From contig NZ_BMQQ01000025.1 in NCBI RefSeq assembly GCF_014648195.1, positions 16,202-80,201 on the forward strand: a stretch of 64,000 bases of DNA, in the 5' to 3' direction. Shown piece after piece: positions 16,520-24,026 of this stretch. This DNA comes from Streptomyces purpureus. Its GTDB lineage: Bacteria > Actinomycetota > Actinomycetes > Streptomycetales > Streptomycetaceae. A model generated the notes under the pieces. It saw only the letters and a program-made list of their open reading frames with translations, was not told where the DNA came from and searched no databases. A program made the translations under genes and the position numbers. The number at the start of each line of letters is the position of its first letter. Positions within the stretch are counted from its first letter, which is position 1.

Positions 16520-18171
16520 CAGCAGTCCAGTCCGGGGTAGTTCTTGTGCCCCTTGTACTTGCCCTCGATGGCGTCGTCCAACGCCTTGATCAGCGTCCTG
16601 GCCAACTGCTCGTCCTCGGGCGTCCGGATGAGCGGTTGCTTGGCGGCGCCCTTGCGGGGCTTCCACTCGGTGGCGGTGAGGAAGTTCTTCAGCGAGTCCC
16701 TCATCTCCTTCGCCTTGCCGACGTGGTCCTTGCCCTCGACCTTGGGGCCGCCGTTGGCCTCGTAGTCGGCGGCGGCCATCGCGCTTCCGTCACCGATCTG
16801 GTCCGGGTGGCCCACCCCCTTGTAGAGGGTGTTGATGATGTTCTGCAGCTTCTGGTGCTGGGCGGTCGGCTTCGGCGCGCCGTCCTCGTTGTGCACCAGG
16901 ATTCCGCTGGCCGCGGCCACCACATAGTACGTATGGATGTCGGCGACGGTCAGGTCGTGCGTGGTCTGCCGCTCGGTGAACCGTGAGACCGCGACGACCG
17001 GGAGCGCGACCCCCTTGTCGCTGCGCAGCGTGTCGCCGCGCCGGATCTCGCCGGCGTCGCGCCAGCGGCCCTGGTCCATGACCCAGAAGGGGTGGGTGTC
17101 GGTGACGGTGAGCACGGCCGGGCCGCCCACGGTACGGACGGTGAGCCGGGTGAAGTCCTTGTCGTCGTGGGTGGTGATGGCCTGCTCGACGGGGCGGGCG
17201 GCGGTACGGCCGGTGTACGGCTCGGTCGCCAGGACCTTGTCGCCGACCTGGACCCGCTCGATGGCGACGCGGCGGCCGTCGGCGAGGAGTACGGGCGTAC
17301 CGGGCGGGAAGCTGTGCCGGACCGGGCAGGTGGTGGGCTTGTTGTCCGGCTTCTGATCCTCCTTCGGAGGATCCTTCTTCTCGGCGTCGAGCTTCCTCTT
17401 GGCGTCGTCGGCCTTCTTCTGCGCGTCGCTGACCTTGTTGCGGTTCTTGATGAGGTTCTTGAGGCTGTCGTAGAGGTCACCGCCGTGCTTCTTGAGCTTC
17501 TTGATGAGCTCGGCGGCCTTCTTCCACTTCCAGGGCGCGCCGTACTTCGCCGCGAGCTTGCCGATCGCGCCGCCGATGAGGCTGGTGAGGACGTTGATGA
17601 GCGTTTCGGTGCAGGCGCCCATGTCGCCCTTGGTGATGCAGTCGAACGCCGCCTTGATGCCGAGCTCCTCGGCGAGGATCTTGGCGAGTTCCTCGGCGGC
17701 CTGCTTGGCCTTGTCGGTGTCGGCCTGCTGCTGCTTCTTCGCGTTCTCCAGGTCCTGGAGGGCCTTTTCGTAGTCGATCTGGGCCTGGGACTTGGGCTGA
17801 GCGCTGCCGTTGTTGTCGGTGGCCGGGTTGGTGGTGCCGGGGTCGTCGCCCTGGGCCTGGGTGCCGTCGCCACCGTCACCCCCACAGTTGCCGCTGCTGG
17901 TGACCTTGCAGATCTGGGTGCCGATCTTCTGGGTCAGCTCGGCGCCGAGGCCGGTCGCCACCAGGGCGCCGACGATGGCGGTGACGATGACGACCAGGCC
18001 GAGGTACTCCAGGGCGCCCTGGCCGCGTTGCCCGTGCCTGAGGCGGCCGAGGCGGCCTCGCCCGCGCGGGCCGCGTCGCCGCGCGCGCAGGCCGAGCAGC
18101 CTGGCTTCCGTGCGCGGCCCGTGCCGGCGCCACCATCGATCGACCGAACGCACCATCCCCGTACGCGACAT
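16519..18171 (-). CDS. Polymorphic toxin with class III pilin signal, Hint domain, C-terminal toxin
   Basis: 550-aa modular effector. Residues 1-50 are an Arg-rich cytoplasmic leader ending RG, followed by QGALEYLGLVVIVTAIVGALVATGLG: a class III prepilin signal (cleavage after G50, Glu at +5) like Flp and TadE here. Residues 125-275 are a charged helical stalk with an amphipathic stretch near 190-225. Residues about 282-428 form a pretoxin Hint domain (HSFPPGTPVLLADG, TDTHPFWVMDQGRW, ADIHTYYVV, ending VHN), which should self-cleave and free residues about 430-550. That tail carries NTLYKGVGHPDQIGDGSAMAA, reminiscent of the polymorphic toxin type 28 (Ntox28) nuclease family, from memory. ATG 18171 has no ribosome site; a TAGCGT -10 box ends 7 nt upstream, so a leaderless mRNA is likely. 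The next gene is the candidate immunity gene. Confidence 0.9.
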   Translation of the reverse strand: MSRTGMVRSVDRWWRRHGPRTEARLLGLRARRRGPRGRGRLGRLRHGQRGQGALEYLGLVVIVTAIVGALVATGLGAELTQKIGTQICKVTSSGNCGGDGGDGTQAQGDDPGTTNPATDNNGSAQPKSQAQIDYEKALQDLENAKKQQQADTDKAKQAAEELAKILAEELGIKAAFDCITKGDMGACTETLINVLTSLIGGAIGKLAAKYGAPWKWKKAAELIKKLKKHGGDLYDSLKNLIKNRNKVSDAQKKADDAKRKLDAEKKDPPKEDQKPDNKPTTCPVRHSFPPGTPVLLADGRRVAIERVQVGDKVLATEPYTGRTAARPVEQAITTHDDKDFTRLTVRTVGGPAVLTVTDTHPFWVMDQGRWRDAGEIRRGDTLRSDKGVALPVVAVSRFTERQTTHDLTVADIHTYYVVAAASGILVHNEDGAPKPTAQHQKLQNIINTLYKGVGHPDQIGDGSAMAAADYEANGGPKVEGKDHVGKAKEMRDSLKNFLTATEWKPRKGAAKQPLIRTPEDEQLARTLIKALDDAIEGKYKGHKNYPGLDC

Positions 18172-18178
18172 GGACACG

Positions 18179-18235
18179 ACGCTAGGGGGGTGGCGTCGTT
18201 CCGTCTTGGGCCTGCGGGCCCAAGGCTGGGCCCAA
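18179..18235. promoter_or_regulatory. GGGCCCA-type divergent promoter, site 3
   Basis: TTGGGCC (18206-18212), GGGCCCAA (18216-18223) and TGGGCCCAA (18227-18235) lie between the toxin operon and the divergent 18304 gene. Toward the toxin, 21 nt separate the cluster from TAGCGT (18184-18179), which ends 7 nt before ATG 18171. The first two elements form an inverted repeat TTGGGCC/GGCCCAA. No canonical -35 is present. Confidence 0.68.
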
Positions 18236-18303
18236 CGGCGGTTGAGGCCGGCGGTTTTCCACAGGGGGTGCGGGCGGGGCCGGGAGGCAGGATCGTTGGT
18301 CGC

Positions 18304-19242
18304 ATGGCAGAACTGACGACGGTGGCCCGGGGCGGGGTGCTGCTCACAGCCCATGCGCTGGAGGCGGGCTGGTCCCCGGGCCGGCTGAGGAGCGCGCTGC
18401 GCCGCGAGGGGTGGGGGCGGGTCTGCCCGGGGGCGTGGGCGGCCCCGGGCAGACCCGTGGACTGGCTGACGCGCGCGAGGGCGCTGCAGGCGGTTCGGCC
18501 GGCGCTGGTGTGCAGCCACGGCTCGGCGGCGTACGTCCACCGGATCGAGGTGCTGGGCGACGGGCGGCCGCAGACGCGTTCGTCCCTCGTCGAGTGCACC
18601 TCGATGGCGAGGAGTGGCGGACGCCGTCAAGGCCTCCAGGTACACCGGGGCCCGCTCTCGCCCGGCGACTGGTCGCTGCGCAGGGGCCTGCGGGTGACGC
18701 CCCCGGCCCGTACGGTCGCGGACCTGATACGGCGCGGCCCACGCGAGGAGGCGGTCGTCGCGGCGGACTCGGCGCTCTCCCGCCGCGTGGTGGGCGGCGT
18801 CCGCCGCCCGGCACTCGTCCACCCCGACGAGCTGGGCACGGAACTCGCGGCCCGCCGCCCCGGCGCCCCGCGCGCCCGCCGGTGGCTGCGCCCGACGGAC
18901 CCGGCGGCCGGTTCCCCGGCGGAGACCCTCGCCCGCCTGCACATGCACGACGCGGGGCTCCACCCCGAGTCCCAGCCGCTGCCCCACACTTCGGACGGCC
19001 GTGGCATCCGCCCCGACTTCCTCTTCCGCGCGGCGGGCCTGGTGGTGGAGATCGAAGGCCACCCCTTCCACGGCACCCGCGAAGCCCACGAACGCGACAC
19101 CCGCCGCTTCAACGCCCTCCCGGACTGCCCGGGCGTCCGCCGCGTCCTGCGCTTCACGGCGACGGAGGTCTTCCACCGGCCGGCGGCCGTGATCGCCACG
19201 ATCCGGGCGACGTGGGGCCGGCTGGGGGAGGCGGGGAGCTGA
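18304..19242 (+). CDS. AbiEi-like N-terminus with DUF559/Vsr-like nuclease domain
   Basis: 312-aa protein. The N-terminal 100 residues match the type IV antitoxin AbiEi-like winged-helix layout (GGVLLTAHALEAGWSPGRLRSALRREGWGRVCPGAWAAPGRPVDWLTRARALQAVRPALVCSHGSAAYVH). The C-terminal part is a DUF559-type PD-(D/E)XK fold: GIRPDFLFRAAGLVVEIEGHPFHGTREAHERDTRRFNAL has the acidic D...ExE core. Proteins of this double layout are common in actinobacteria and are often annotated as hypothetical or DUF559. ATG 18304 follows CAGGAT with no ribosome site. It shares the GGGCCCA cluster with the divergent toxin operon, so co-regulation is possible. Its biological role is unknown. Confidence 0.82.
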   Translation: MAELTTVARGGVLLTAHALEAGWSPGRLRSALRREGWGRVCPGAWAAPGRPVDWLTRARALQAVRPALVCSHGSAAYVHRIEVLGDGRPQTRSSLVECTSMARSGGRRQGLQVHRGPLSPGDWSLRRGLRVTPPARTVADLIRRGPREEAVVAADSALSRRVVGGVRRPALVHPDELGTELAARRPGAPRARRWLRPTDPAAGSPAETLARLHMHDAGLHPESQPLPHTSDGRGIRPDFLFRAAGLVVEIEGHPFHGTREAHERDTRRFNALPDCPGVRRVLRFTATEVFHRPAAVIATIRATWGRLGEAGS

Positions 19243-19328
19243 GGGTTCGGCTCTCCTTGCGGATTGGGGTGGGCCGGGAGCGTGGGGGGCCGGGTGGGTC
19301 CGGCAAGAAGTCCCGCGCCCGGCTCACC

Positions 19329-20564
19329 TCACGCTCGGCGGCGGGCCAGCAGCCACCACGCGGCAAGGCCGGCCACCAGGGCCGTACCGAGCCCGATGCC
19401 CGTCAGGCCGAAGGCCTTCATCGCAGGGTCGCCCGCGTCACGAGCCTCGTCCCCGAGCGCGAAGCCGGCCGCCTCCGCGTCCCCGTCGTACACGGGTCCC
19501 GCCCCGCCTTCGCCCTTGACGGAGATGTCCAGGGTCAGCGGTACGGCGCCGGGCACCGTACGGTCCAGGGAGACCTGCACGTAGTACCAGCCCTCGAACC
19601 GCATCGCCCGCGCCGCCTCCGACCCGCCCTCGGTGCGGTTGGCGTACGCCGCCGGAGCCGTGCCGAACCCGACCGATGCCGGTTTGCCGGTGTAGTTGTC
19701 CTTCTTGCTCTCGACCAGGCCACGGGCGGGGTTGTAGAGCTCGACCCGGAAGCCGTTGATGGCGGCGAAGCGGTCTGCACCGGGCAGGTTGGCCAGCTGC
19801 GCGTTGACGAACAGCTGCCGCCCCCACGCCACGGGAACCCGGTAGAAGCGGCTCTCCCCCGGCCTCATCTCGTCCCGCCAGACCCCGCCTTCCACCGCCG
19901 CCGCGTCGTTGAACCCCGTCCCCCCGGTGATCCGCCTCGGCTCCCCGCCGGCGGGCGCGGGGGGCTCGGTGCTCCAGCCGGTGGGAGCGGTGGGGACGGC
20001 GGAGCCGGGCTTGAGCGGCGGCTCGGCCTTGTAGGTGAGCTCCATCGGCCACCGCTGAGGAACCGTACGGCTTCGCCCTCGGCCTTCTACTTCAAGGAGA
20101 TACTCGCCTGCCTTCTGGCAGGACCGCCCCGGCTCGATGCGCCGACTGACGTAGTCGGCGATGGGCCGGGCCGATTCGCCCAGGAACCCCAGGGTCGTCC
20201 CTTCGCTGCACGGCGTCCCGTCGGTTTTCGCCAACGAGATCCGGACGCCGTCGAGCACACCGACTTCGGTCCCTGGCAGTGGCGCGAGGACCGCCGAGAG
20301 ATAGACGTTCGACGTTCCGTCCAGCCTGACGCGGTAGTACTTCTTCTGGCCGGTGACGGCGGTGTCCGTGTACGTCCCGGGCCCCTTGAGCAGGGGCCCT
20401 TCGCCGCTGGACGTCGCGCCGGAGACCGGCTGGGCATCCCGCGCCATGCGGTACGCGGGCACGTCGCCGGAAACCTCCGGGGAAGGGGTCGCCACCGCCG
20501 TGCCCTGGGCCAGGACAGCGCCCACGGCAACGGTCGCGGTGGTCACGCCCCTCCACACCATCAC
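19329..20564 (-). CDS. Secreted, membrane-anchored protein with duplicated beta domain
   Basis: 411-aa exported protein: N-terminal signal peptide (GVTTATVAVGAVLAQGTAVATP) and a C-terminal anchor (FGLTGIGLGTALVAGLAAWWLLARRRA). Two internal copies of the same motif are visible, KKYYRVRLDGTSNVYLSAVLAPLPG...DGVRISL and SRFYRVPVAWGRQLFVNAQLANLPG...NGFRVELYNP, suggesting tandem beta-sandwich domains akin to PPC-type modules. It is the last gene of the Tad locus, 17 nt after the OmpA-like gene. The start is GTG 20564 or the adjacent ATG 20561. I infer a surface partner of the pilus; no enzymatic motif was seen. Confidence 0.82.
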   Translation of the reverse strand: MMVWRGVTTATVAVGAVLAQGTAVATPSPEVSGDVPAYRMARDAQPVSGATSSGEGPLLKGPGTYTDTAVTGQKKYYRVRLDGTSNVYLSAVLAPLPGTEVGVLDGVRISLAKTDGTPCSEGTTLGFLGESARPIADYVSRRIEPGRSCQKAGEYLLEVEGRGRSRTVPQRWPMELTYKAEPPLKPGSAVPTAPTGWSTEPPAPAGGEPRRITGGTGFNDAAAVEGGVWRDEMRPGESRFYRVPVAWGRQLFVNAQLANLPGADRFAAINGFRVELYNPARGLVESKKDNYTGKPASVGFGTAPAAYANRTEGGSEAARAMRFEGWYYVQVSLDRTVPGAVPLTLDISVKGEGGAGPVYDGDAEAAGFALGDEARDAGDPAMKAFGLTGIGLGTALVAGLAAWWLLARRRA

Positions 20565-20581
20565 GCTCGCCCCGAAGTGAC

Positions 20582-21220
20582 TCAGTTGCCCACGGTCCGG
20601 GGGAAGGTGACCTCCACCCGGCGGTTCTTCTTGCGGCCTTCCTCGGTCTTGTTGTCGGCGATCGGGTAGTCCTCGCTGTACCCCCGGATCTCGAACTTCT
20701 TCCCCGGGTCGAGGTCCTTGGCCAACTGCTTCTGGACCGCCTCGGCCCGCTGCTTCGACAGCGTCAGCCCGTGCTCGTACGAGCCCAGGTTGTCCGTGAA
20801 GCCGAATACGCGCACCGTGCTCGCGCGCTGCTTATTGATCTCGGCGGCGATGGCGGCGATCCGGGCGTTGGCCGCGCTGCTGAGCTTGGCGCTGTCCTTC
20901 CCGAAGAGCACCTCGGCCTGGAGGGCGAAGGTGACGTCGACGTTGGTGTCCTCACGTCGCTGTTCACCGCCCTCCTCCTCGACGACCTGCTTGATGTCGA
21001 GGACCTTCGCCGGAGCGAGCGTGGCCCCGTCGGGCAGCATGAGCTCCGGGGAGTTCGCGTCGATCTTTGGTGGTGGCGAACTCGAGGTGGAGCCGGGCGG
21101 ATCGTCGGCGTAGGACGTACCCGCCGTGGCGACGGTGAGCGCGGAGGCGGTGATGACGGTGGCGGTCAGCACGGCGATGCAACGCCGGCGGCCGGCGACG
21201 GAGAAGTTGATGGTCGTCAT
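20582..21220 (-). CDS. OmpA-like peptidoglycan-binding secreted protein
   Basis: 212-aa exported protein with a signal peptide (about residues 10-38, ending ATAGTSYAD) and a C-terminal OmpA_C domain: EVLFGKDSAKLSSAANARIAAIAAEI, VRVFGFTDNLGSYEHGLTLSKQRAEAVQKQLAK and RRVEVTF. The Asp and Arg of the TDN...LS..RA motif are the diaminopimelate contacts of the family, so it should bind the cell wall noncovalently. In Gram-negatives OmpA-like proteins sit in tad loci beside the secretin; here it may anchor the pilus base in the Gram-positive wall. It lies 12 nt downstream of the lipoprotein gene. Confidence 0.88.
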   Translation of the reverse strand: MTTINFSVAGRRRCIAVLTATVITASALTVATAGTSYADDPPGSTSSSPPPKIDANSPELMLPDGATLAPAKVLDIKQVVEEEGGEQRREDTNVDVTFALQAEVLFGKDSAKLSSAANARIAAIAAEINKQRASTVRVFGFTDNLGSYEHGLTLSKQRAEAVQKQLAKDLDPGKKFEIRGYSEDYPIADNKTEEGRKKNRRVEVTFPRTVGN

Positions 21221-21232
21221 GGCAGCCCCCGG

Positions 21233-21814
21233 TCAGGACAGCTTGATGGTGCCGGGGCGGAAGGTGGGCAGTTGAAAGACGACTTCCGTGGTGTTGGTGG
21301 GTGGCGCTGGGAACTGCATGAAGACGCTCGACTGCGCTCCCGGCGCCAGGCTGGACAGTCCGGTCGTTGTCAACGGCCGGCCGTCGGTGTCTCGCAGCAC
21401 GTAGTACCGCTTCTTGCCGGCGGAGTCCACGAGGGTGGCTCCGCCGAGGGAGTTCCCGTGCTTCATGATCTCGGTTTCGTTACCCCTGAGCTGTGCGGTG
21501 ATGGTGGCTGGGGCATCGGACGTGTTCTTCAAGGTGCCCTTGATAGTCAGGAACCCACCGGTGTCCCTCTGCGCTGAGTACAGGGTCAGCTCCAATCCCT
21601 CCTGCCCCTTCAACACCGCGAGCGTCTCCGTCGGCGCTTCGGTCTGCGGCTGCTTGCCGTTCCCGGAGCCCTGAGGCGTGGACGCTGTCGCCGCAGGCTT
21701 GTCCTTCTTGGGGTCACCTTCTCCACCGCAGCCGGATACGGCGAGGGCCAAGCCTGCCGCGATGACGACCACGGCAATCCCCCTGCGGGCCTTCGTTGCG
21801 TACCGAACACTCAT
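21233..21814 (-). CDS. Tad-locus lipoprotein
   Basis: 193-aa lipoprotein: signal RRGIAVVVIAAGLALAVSGC with lipobox VSGC, a Lys/Thr/Pro linker and a beta-rich domain (GGFLTIKGTLKNTSDAPATITAQLRG ... KKRYYVLRDTDGRPLTTTGLSSLAPGAQSSVFMQFPAPP), a pattern close to DUF4352-type immunoglobulin-like domains. ATG 21814 is preceded by AAAGGAA at 9 nt. It lies between tadG and the OmpA-like gene in the same direction, so it is probably a surface component of the pilus apparatus. Confidence 0.85.
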   Translation of the reverse strand: MSVRYATKARRGIAVVVIAAGLALAVSGCGGEGDPKKDKPAATASTPQGSGNGKQPQTEAPTETLAVLKGQEGLELTLYSAQRDTGGFLTIKGTLKNTSDAPATITAQLRGNETEIMKHGNSLGGATLVDSAGKKRYYVLRDTDGRPLTTTGLSSLAPGAQSSVFMQFPAPPTNTTEVVFQLPTFRPGTIKLS

Positions 21815-21846
21815 GAAACGCGGTTCCTTTTCTCGTCGTTCGCTTG

Positions 21847-22515
21847 TCAGTCGGCCAGTCGGACAGTGAAGAGGTCAGCAGCGTCGGGAAGCTTCGGATG
21901 CTTCGGGTCGATCTCCCACGGAACACCGTCGCACGAGAGGCCGAGAATCGGCTTCGGGTCCTGGTCCGTGTCGTCGCCCGGCCCGTCGTCCTCACCCGGA
22001 TCCGGATCCTCGGTCGGAGGCGGCTTCGGCGGGTCGAAGGTGCACCGGGGTTCGATGACGGCTTTGGCCTTGGCTGTGGCGTGCCGGTTCTCGGTCCCCG
22101 GGATCACGGACTCGCCGACGGTCCCGAGGGTGCGCACCTTGACGGTGAACCCTTCCTCGTCGTCGAACCGGGGGAGACGGTCGCAGCCGCCTTCGGTGAG
22201 CTCCGCGCCATTCCTGTTCGCGAACGATTCCGCCCGAAGGCACGCGGTGTACGTACCGAAGCGTCGGCCGTTGAGGAAGCCTTTCCACTCGGCTGGATTG
22301 AGGATGACCTCCAGCCAGCCGTCCCGCAGCTGTTCCCGAGCGTCCTGCGCCGCTGCGAGTGCTGCCGCGTCGGCCGCCGTCTGGGCGCCGTTGCGGGTCG
22401 CGGCCGCCTGTCCTACCGCGAAGTACGCGAACGCAAGAAAGAGCAGACCCCCCACCACAGTGATGTAGATGGGGAAGGCCTGCCCTCTGTCGCCGTTGTA
22501 GCGTCGGACTGCTAC
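21847..22515 (-). CDS. tadG: TadG-like pilus assembly protein (no canonical start codon)
   Basis: About 222-aa TadG-type minor pilin/assembly protein. The conserved N-terminus DRGQAFPIYITVVGGLLFLAFAYFAVGQAAATRNGAQTAADAAALAAAQDAREQL is the TadG-like hallmark (membrane helix, then an A/D-rich helix). The rest is extracytoplasmic, ending in a Pro/Asp-rich segment and a C-terminal domain with single cysteines. No ATG, GTG or TTG occurs in frame between the overlapping flp region and the DRGQAF motif. The frame passes the flp stop as GTA GCA GTC CGA CGC, where GTC (22509) or GTA (22515) occupies the place where homologues usually have GTG. The first in-frame GTG lies inside the membrane helix. Either a non-canonical start, a frameshift from flp, or a base error is involved; the left limit is certain, the start is not. 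Confidence 0.8.
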   Translation of the reverse strand, partial: VAVRRYNGDRGQAFPIYITVVGGLLFLAFAYFAVGQAAATRNGAQTAADAAALAAAQDAREQLRDGWLEVILNPAEWKGFLNGRRFGTYTACLRAESFANRNGAELTEGGCDRLPRFDDEEGFTVKVRTLGTVGESVIPGTENRHATAKAKAVIEPRCTFDPPKPPPTEDPDPGEDDGPGDDTDQDPKPILGLSCDGVPWEIDPKHPKLPDAADLFTVRLAD

Positions 22516-22766
22516 TCGCCGCCGCCACCACCGGTCAGCTCGGTGATCTTCTTGCCGATGGCGTCCTTGATCGAGGTACCGATGTCCGTACCCGTGATCG
22601 CCACCACGATCGCCACGACCACCACGATGATGCCCAGGTACTCGACCGCCGTCTGTCCCCGGTCCTTCGCCTCGTAGCGGGCCTTGACCCGGTCCACGGC
22701 GGTGTTCGTCCAGTGACCCACGTACACCTTGGCCGTGGTCGCGGACTTCAGCATGACGTCGCTCAT
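22512..22766 (-). CDS. flp: Flp-family type IVb major pilin
   Basis: 84-aa pilin. A 37-residue leader ending KDRG precedes QTAVEYLGIIVVVVAIVVAITGTDIGTSIKDAIGKKITELTGGGGGE. Prepilin peptidase should cut after G37, leaving Glu at +5 and a mature pilin of about 47 residues, the size of Flp pilins. The Gly-rich tail is unusual. ATG 22766 has GGAGGGG at a good distance. This is the structural subunit of the pilus made by the surrounding Tad genes. Upstream (22876-22944) lies a GGGCCCA cluster. The stop overlaps the beginning of the tadG frame. Confidence 0.93.
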   Translation of the reverse strand: MSDVMLKSATTAKVYVGHWTNTAVDRVKARYEAKDRGQTAVEYLGIIVVVVAIVVAITGTDIGTSIKDAIGKKITELTGGGGGE

Positions 22767-22875
22767 GGTGTTCCCCTCCAGGTCCGGCCGACCGCTGGTC
22801 GGCCGACGCGTAAGTCTCTGTGGTGCCTCCCGCGGGTCCGGCTTCCTCCTGGCCGGTGCCGCTTTCGACACGAGA

Positions 22876-22944
22876 AACGTACGCCGGGACACCCGTCCCG
22901 CCAGAGGGTCCGTGGGCCCAAACCCGGGCCCAATCCAGGGCCCA
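22876..22944 (-). promoter_or_regulatory. flp promoter with GGGCCCA cluster, site 4
   Basis: TGGGCCCAA (22913-22921), GGGCCCAA (22926-22933) and AGGGCCCA (22937-22944) precede flp. A TACGTT hexamer (22881-22876) is the best -10, 31 nt from the cluster, roughly one helical turn more than the 21-23 nt seen at the other sites. A 5' untranslated region of about 100 nt would follow. Confidence 0.5.
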
Positions 22945-22964
22945 CCGCGATCGGTTGGCGTGGG

Positions 22965-23972
22965 TCATCGCGGCGCACCTCCGTGGGCGGTGCCAAGCCA
23001 GGCCGCGATGGCCTCGCTGCGGCTGACGCTGTGGAGCTTGGAGAAGATGCGGTTGATGTGGTTCTTCACGGTCTTCTCGCTGATGAAGCAGGTGGCGGCG
23101 ATCTGCTGGTTGCTCATGCCGGACGCGATCAGGTCCATCACCTCCACCTCCCTCGAACTCAGGCCGTATGCCTCCCTGTTGCGCTGCGACGACTGTGACA
23201 TGACAGGTTGCACATGCGAAGCATTTTGCTGAGACTGCAATGAATTCGAGACACTTGGCGCCTCCGGAGTGTGTGCAGACGCACTGTGCCCGCCAACCCG
23301 TGGTTGCGGCTCGTACGGGGGATGGCTCCCGCCCTCGTACGGCACCCCGGACGCGTACACCGCCCCCAGCCCCTCCGGCAGCGGGCCCGGAAGCGGGCCG
23401 CCCGGGGCCGGTTCCTGGCTGCGGACCTGGGCCAGGAGGGCGCTGGCCGCCGTCGCCGTGAAGTGGGCCCGGCCCTCCTTGATGTCGCGGATCGCGCTCA
23501 CCAGTTGGTCGGCGGTGAACTCGCCGTGGACCAGATAGCCGCCGGCGCCCAGGCGCAGGGCCTCCTGGACGATGGAGCTCTCCCTGCTGTACGTCAGCAT
23601 CATCACCGGCGCGATGCGTACGAGGTACGGCAGCGCGGAAATGCCGTCGACGCCGGGCATCCGGACGTCGAGGAGCACCACGTCCGGCTGATGCTGCTGC
23701 GCCGCCTCCAGGGCCTGGCGGCCGTCGGCCGCCTCCGCGACGACCTCGATGTCGTCGCGGCCGCCGAGCAGGACCGTGAGTCCGGCCCGTACGACGGGGT
23801 TGTCGTCGGCGACGACCACCCTTAAAGGGGCCGCCTGGGCCCATGGGGCCTGGGCGGGGTGCTGGGCCCCGGTGAGCTCCGAGCGGGGCTCGGGGGTGTA
23901 CGAGGACGTGTGCTGAGAGACGTGGGACGACACCGAGCGCTGTCCGGCGGTGTGGGAAACGTCGTCCGGCAT
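22965..23972 (-). CDS. NarL/LuxR-type response regulator of Tad locus
   Basis: 335-aa response regulator. Residues 1-50 are an unusual Ser/Pro/Gln-rich extension; the receiver domain follows (RVVVADDNPVVRAGL, phosphoacceptor D102 in LLDVRMPG). A long low-complexity linker leads to a C-terminal LuxR-type HTH (LSSREVEVMDLIASGMSNQQIAATCFISEKTVKNHINRIFSKL). ATG 23972 is secure, with GAGGAGG 7 nt upstream. It follows the histidine kinase gene by 54 nt on the same strand and precedes flp, so it is the obvious candidate regulator of the GGGCCCA promoters. Its own coding sequence contains TGGGCCCA (23836-23843) and TGGGCCCC (23863-23870) elements. Confidence 0.93.
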   Translation of the reverse strand: MPDDVSHTAGQRSVSSHVSQHTSSYTPEPRSELTGAQHPAQAPWAQAAPLRVVVADDNPVVRAGLTVLLGGRDDIEVVAEAADGRQALEAAQQHQPDVVLLDVRMPGVDGISALPYLVRIAPVMMLTYSRESSIVQEALRLGAGGYLVHGEFTADQLVSAIRDIKEGRAHFTATAASALLAQVRSQEPAPGGPLPGPLPEGLGAVYASGVPYEGGSHPPYEPQPRVGGHSASAHTPEAPSVSNSLQSQQNASHVQPVMSQSSQRNREAYGLSSREVEVMDLIASGMSNQQIAATCFISEKTVKNHINRIFSKLHSVSRSEAIAAWLGTAHGGAPR

Positions 23973-24026
23973 GGTGCGGCCTCCTCTCGCGTGGTGGGGA
24001 CGGGTCGTTGAGTACGGGCAAGCGGG

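Noticed and set aside
16519..19176. Very long minus-strand frame extending the toxin to 885 residues
   Set aside because: The part beyond 18171 is antisense to the 18304-19242 gene, is Arg/Ala/Gly shadow sequence, and would read through the promoter cluster.
20582..21220. Outer-membrane porin
   Set aside because: Only the peptidoglycan-binding OmpA_C domain is present; there is no beta-barrel, and the organism is Gram-positive.
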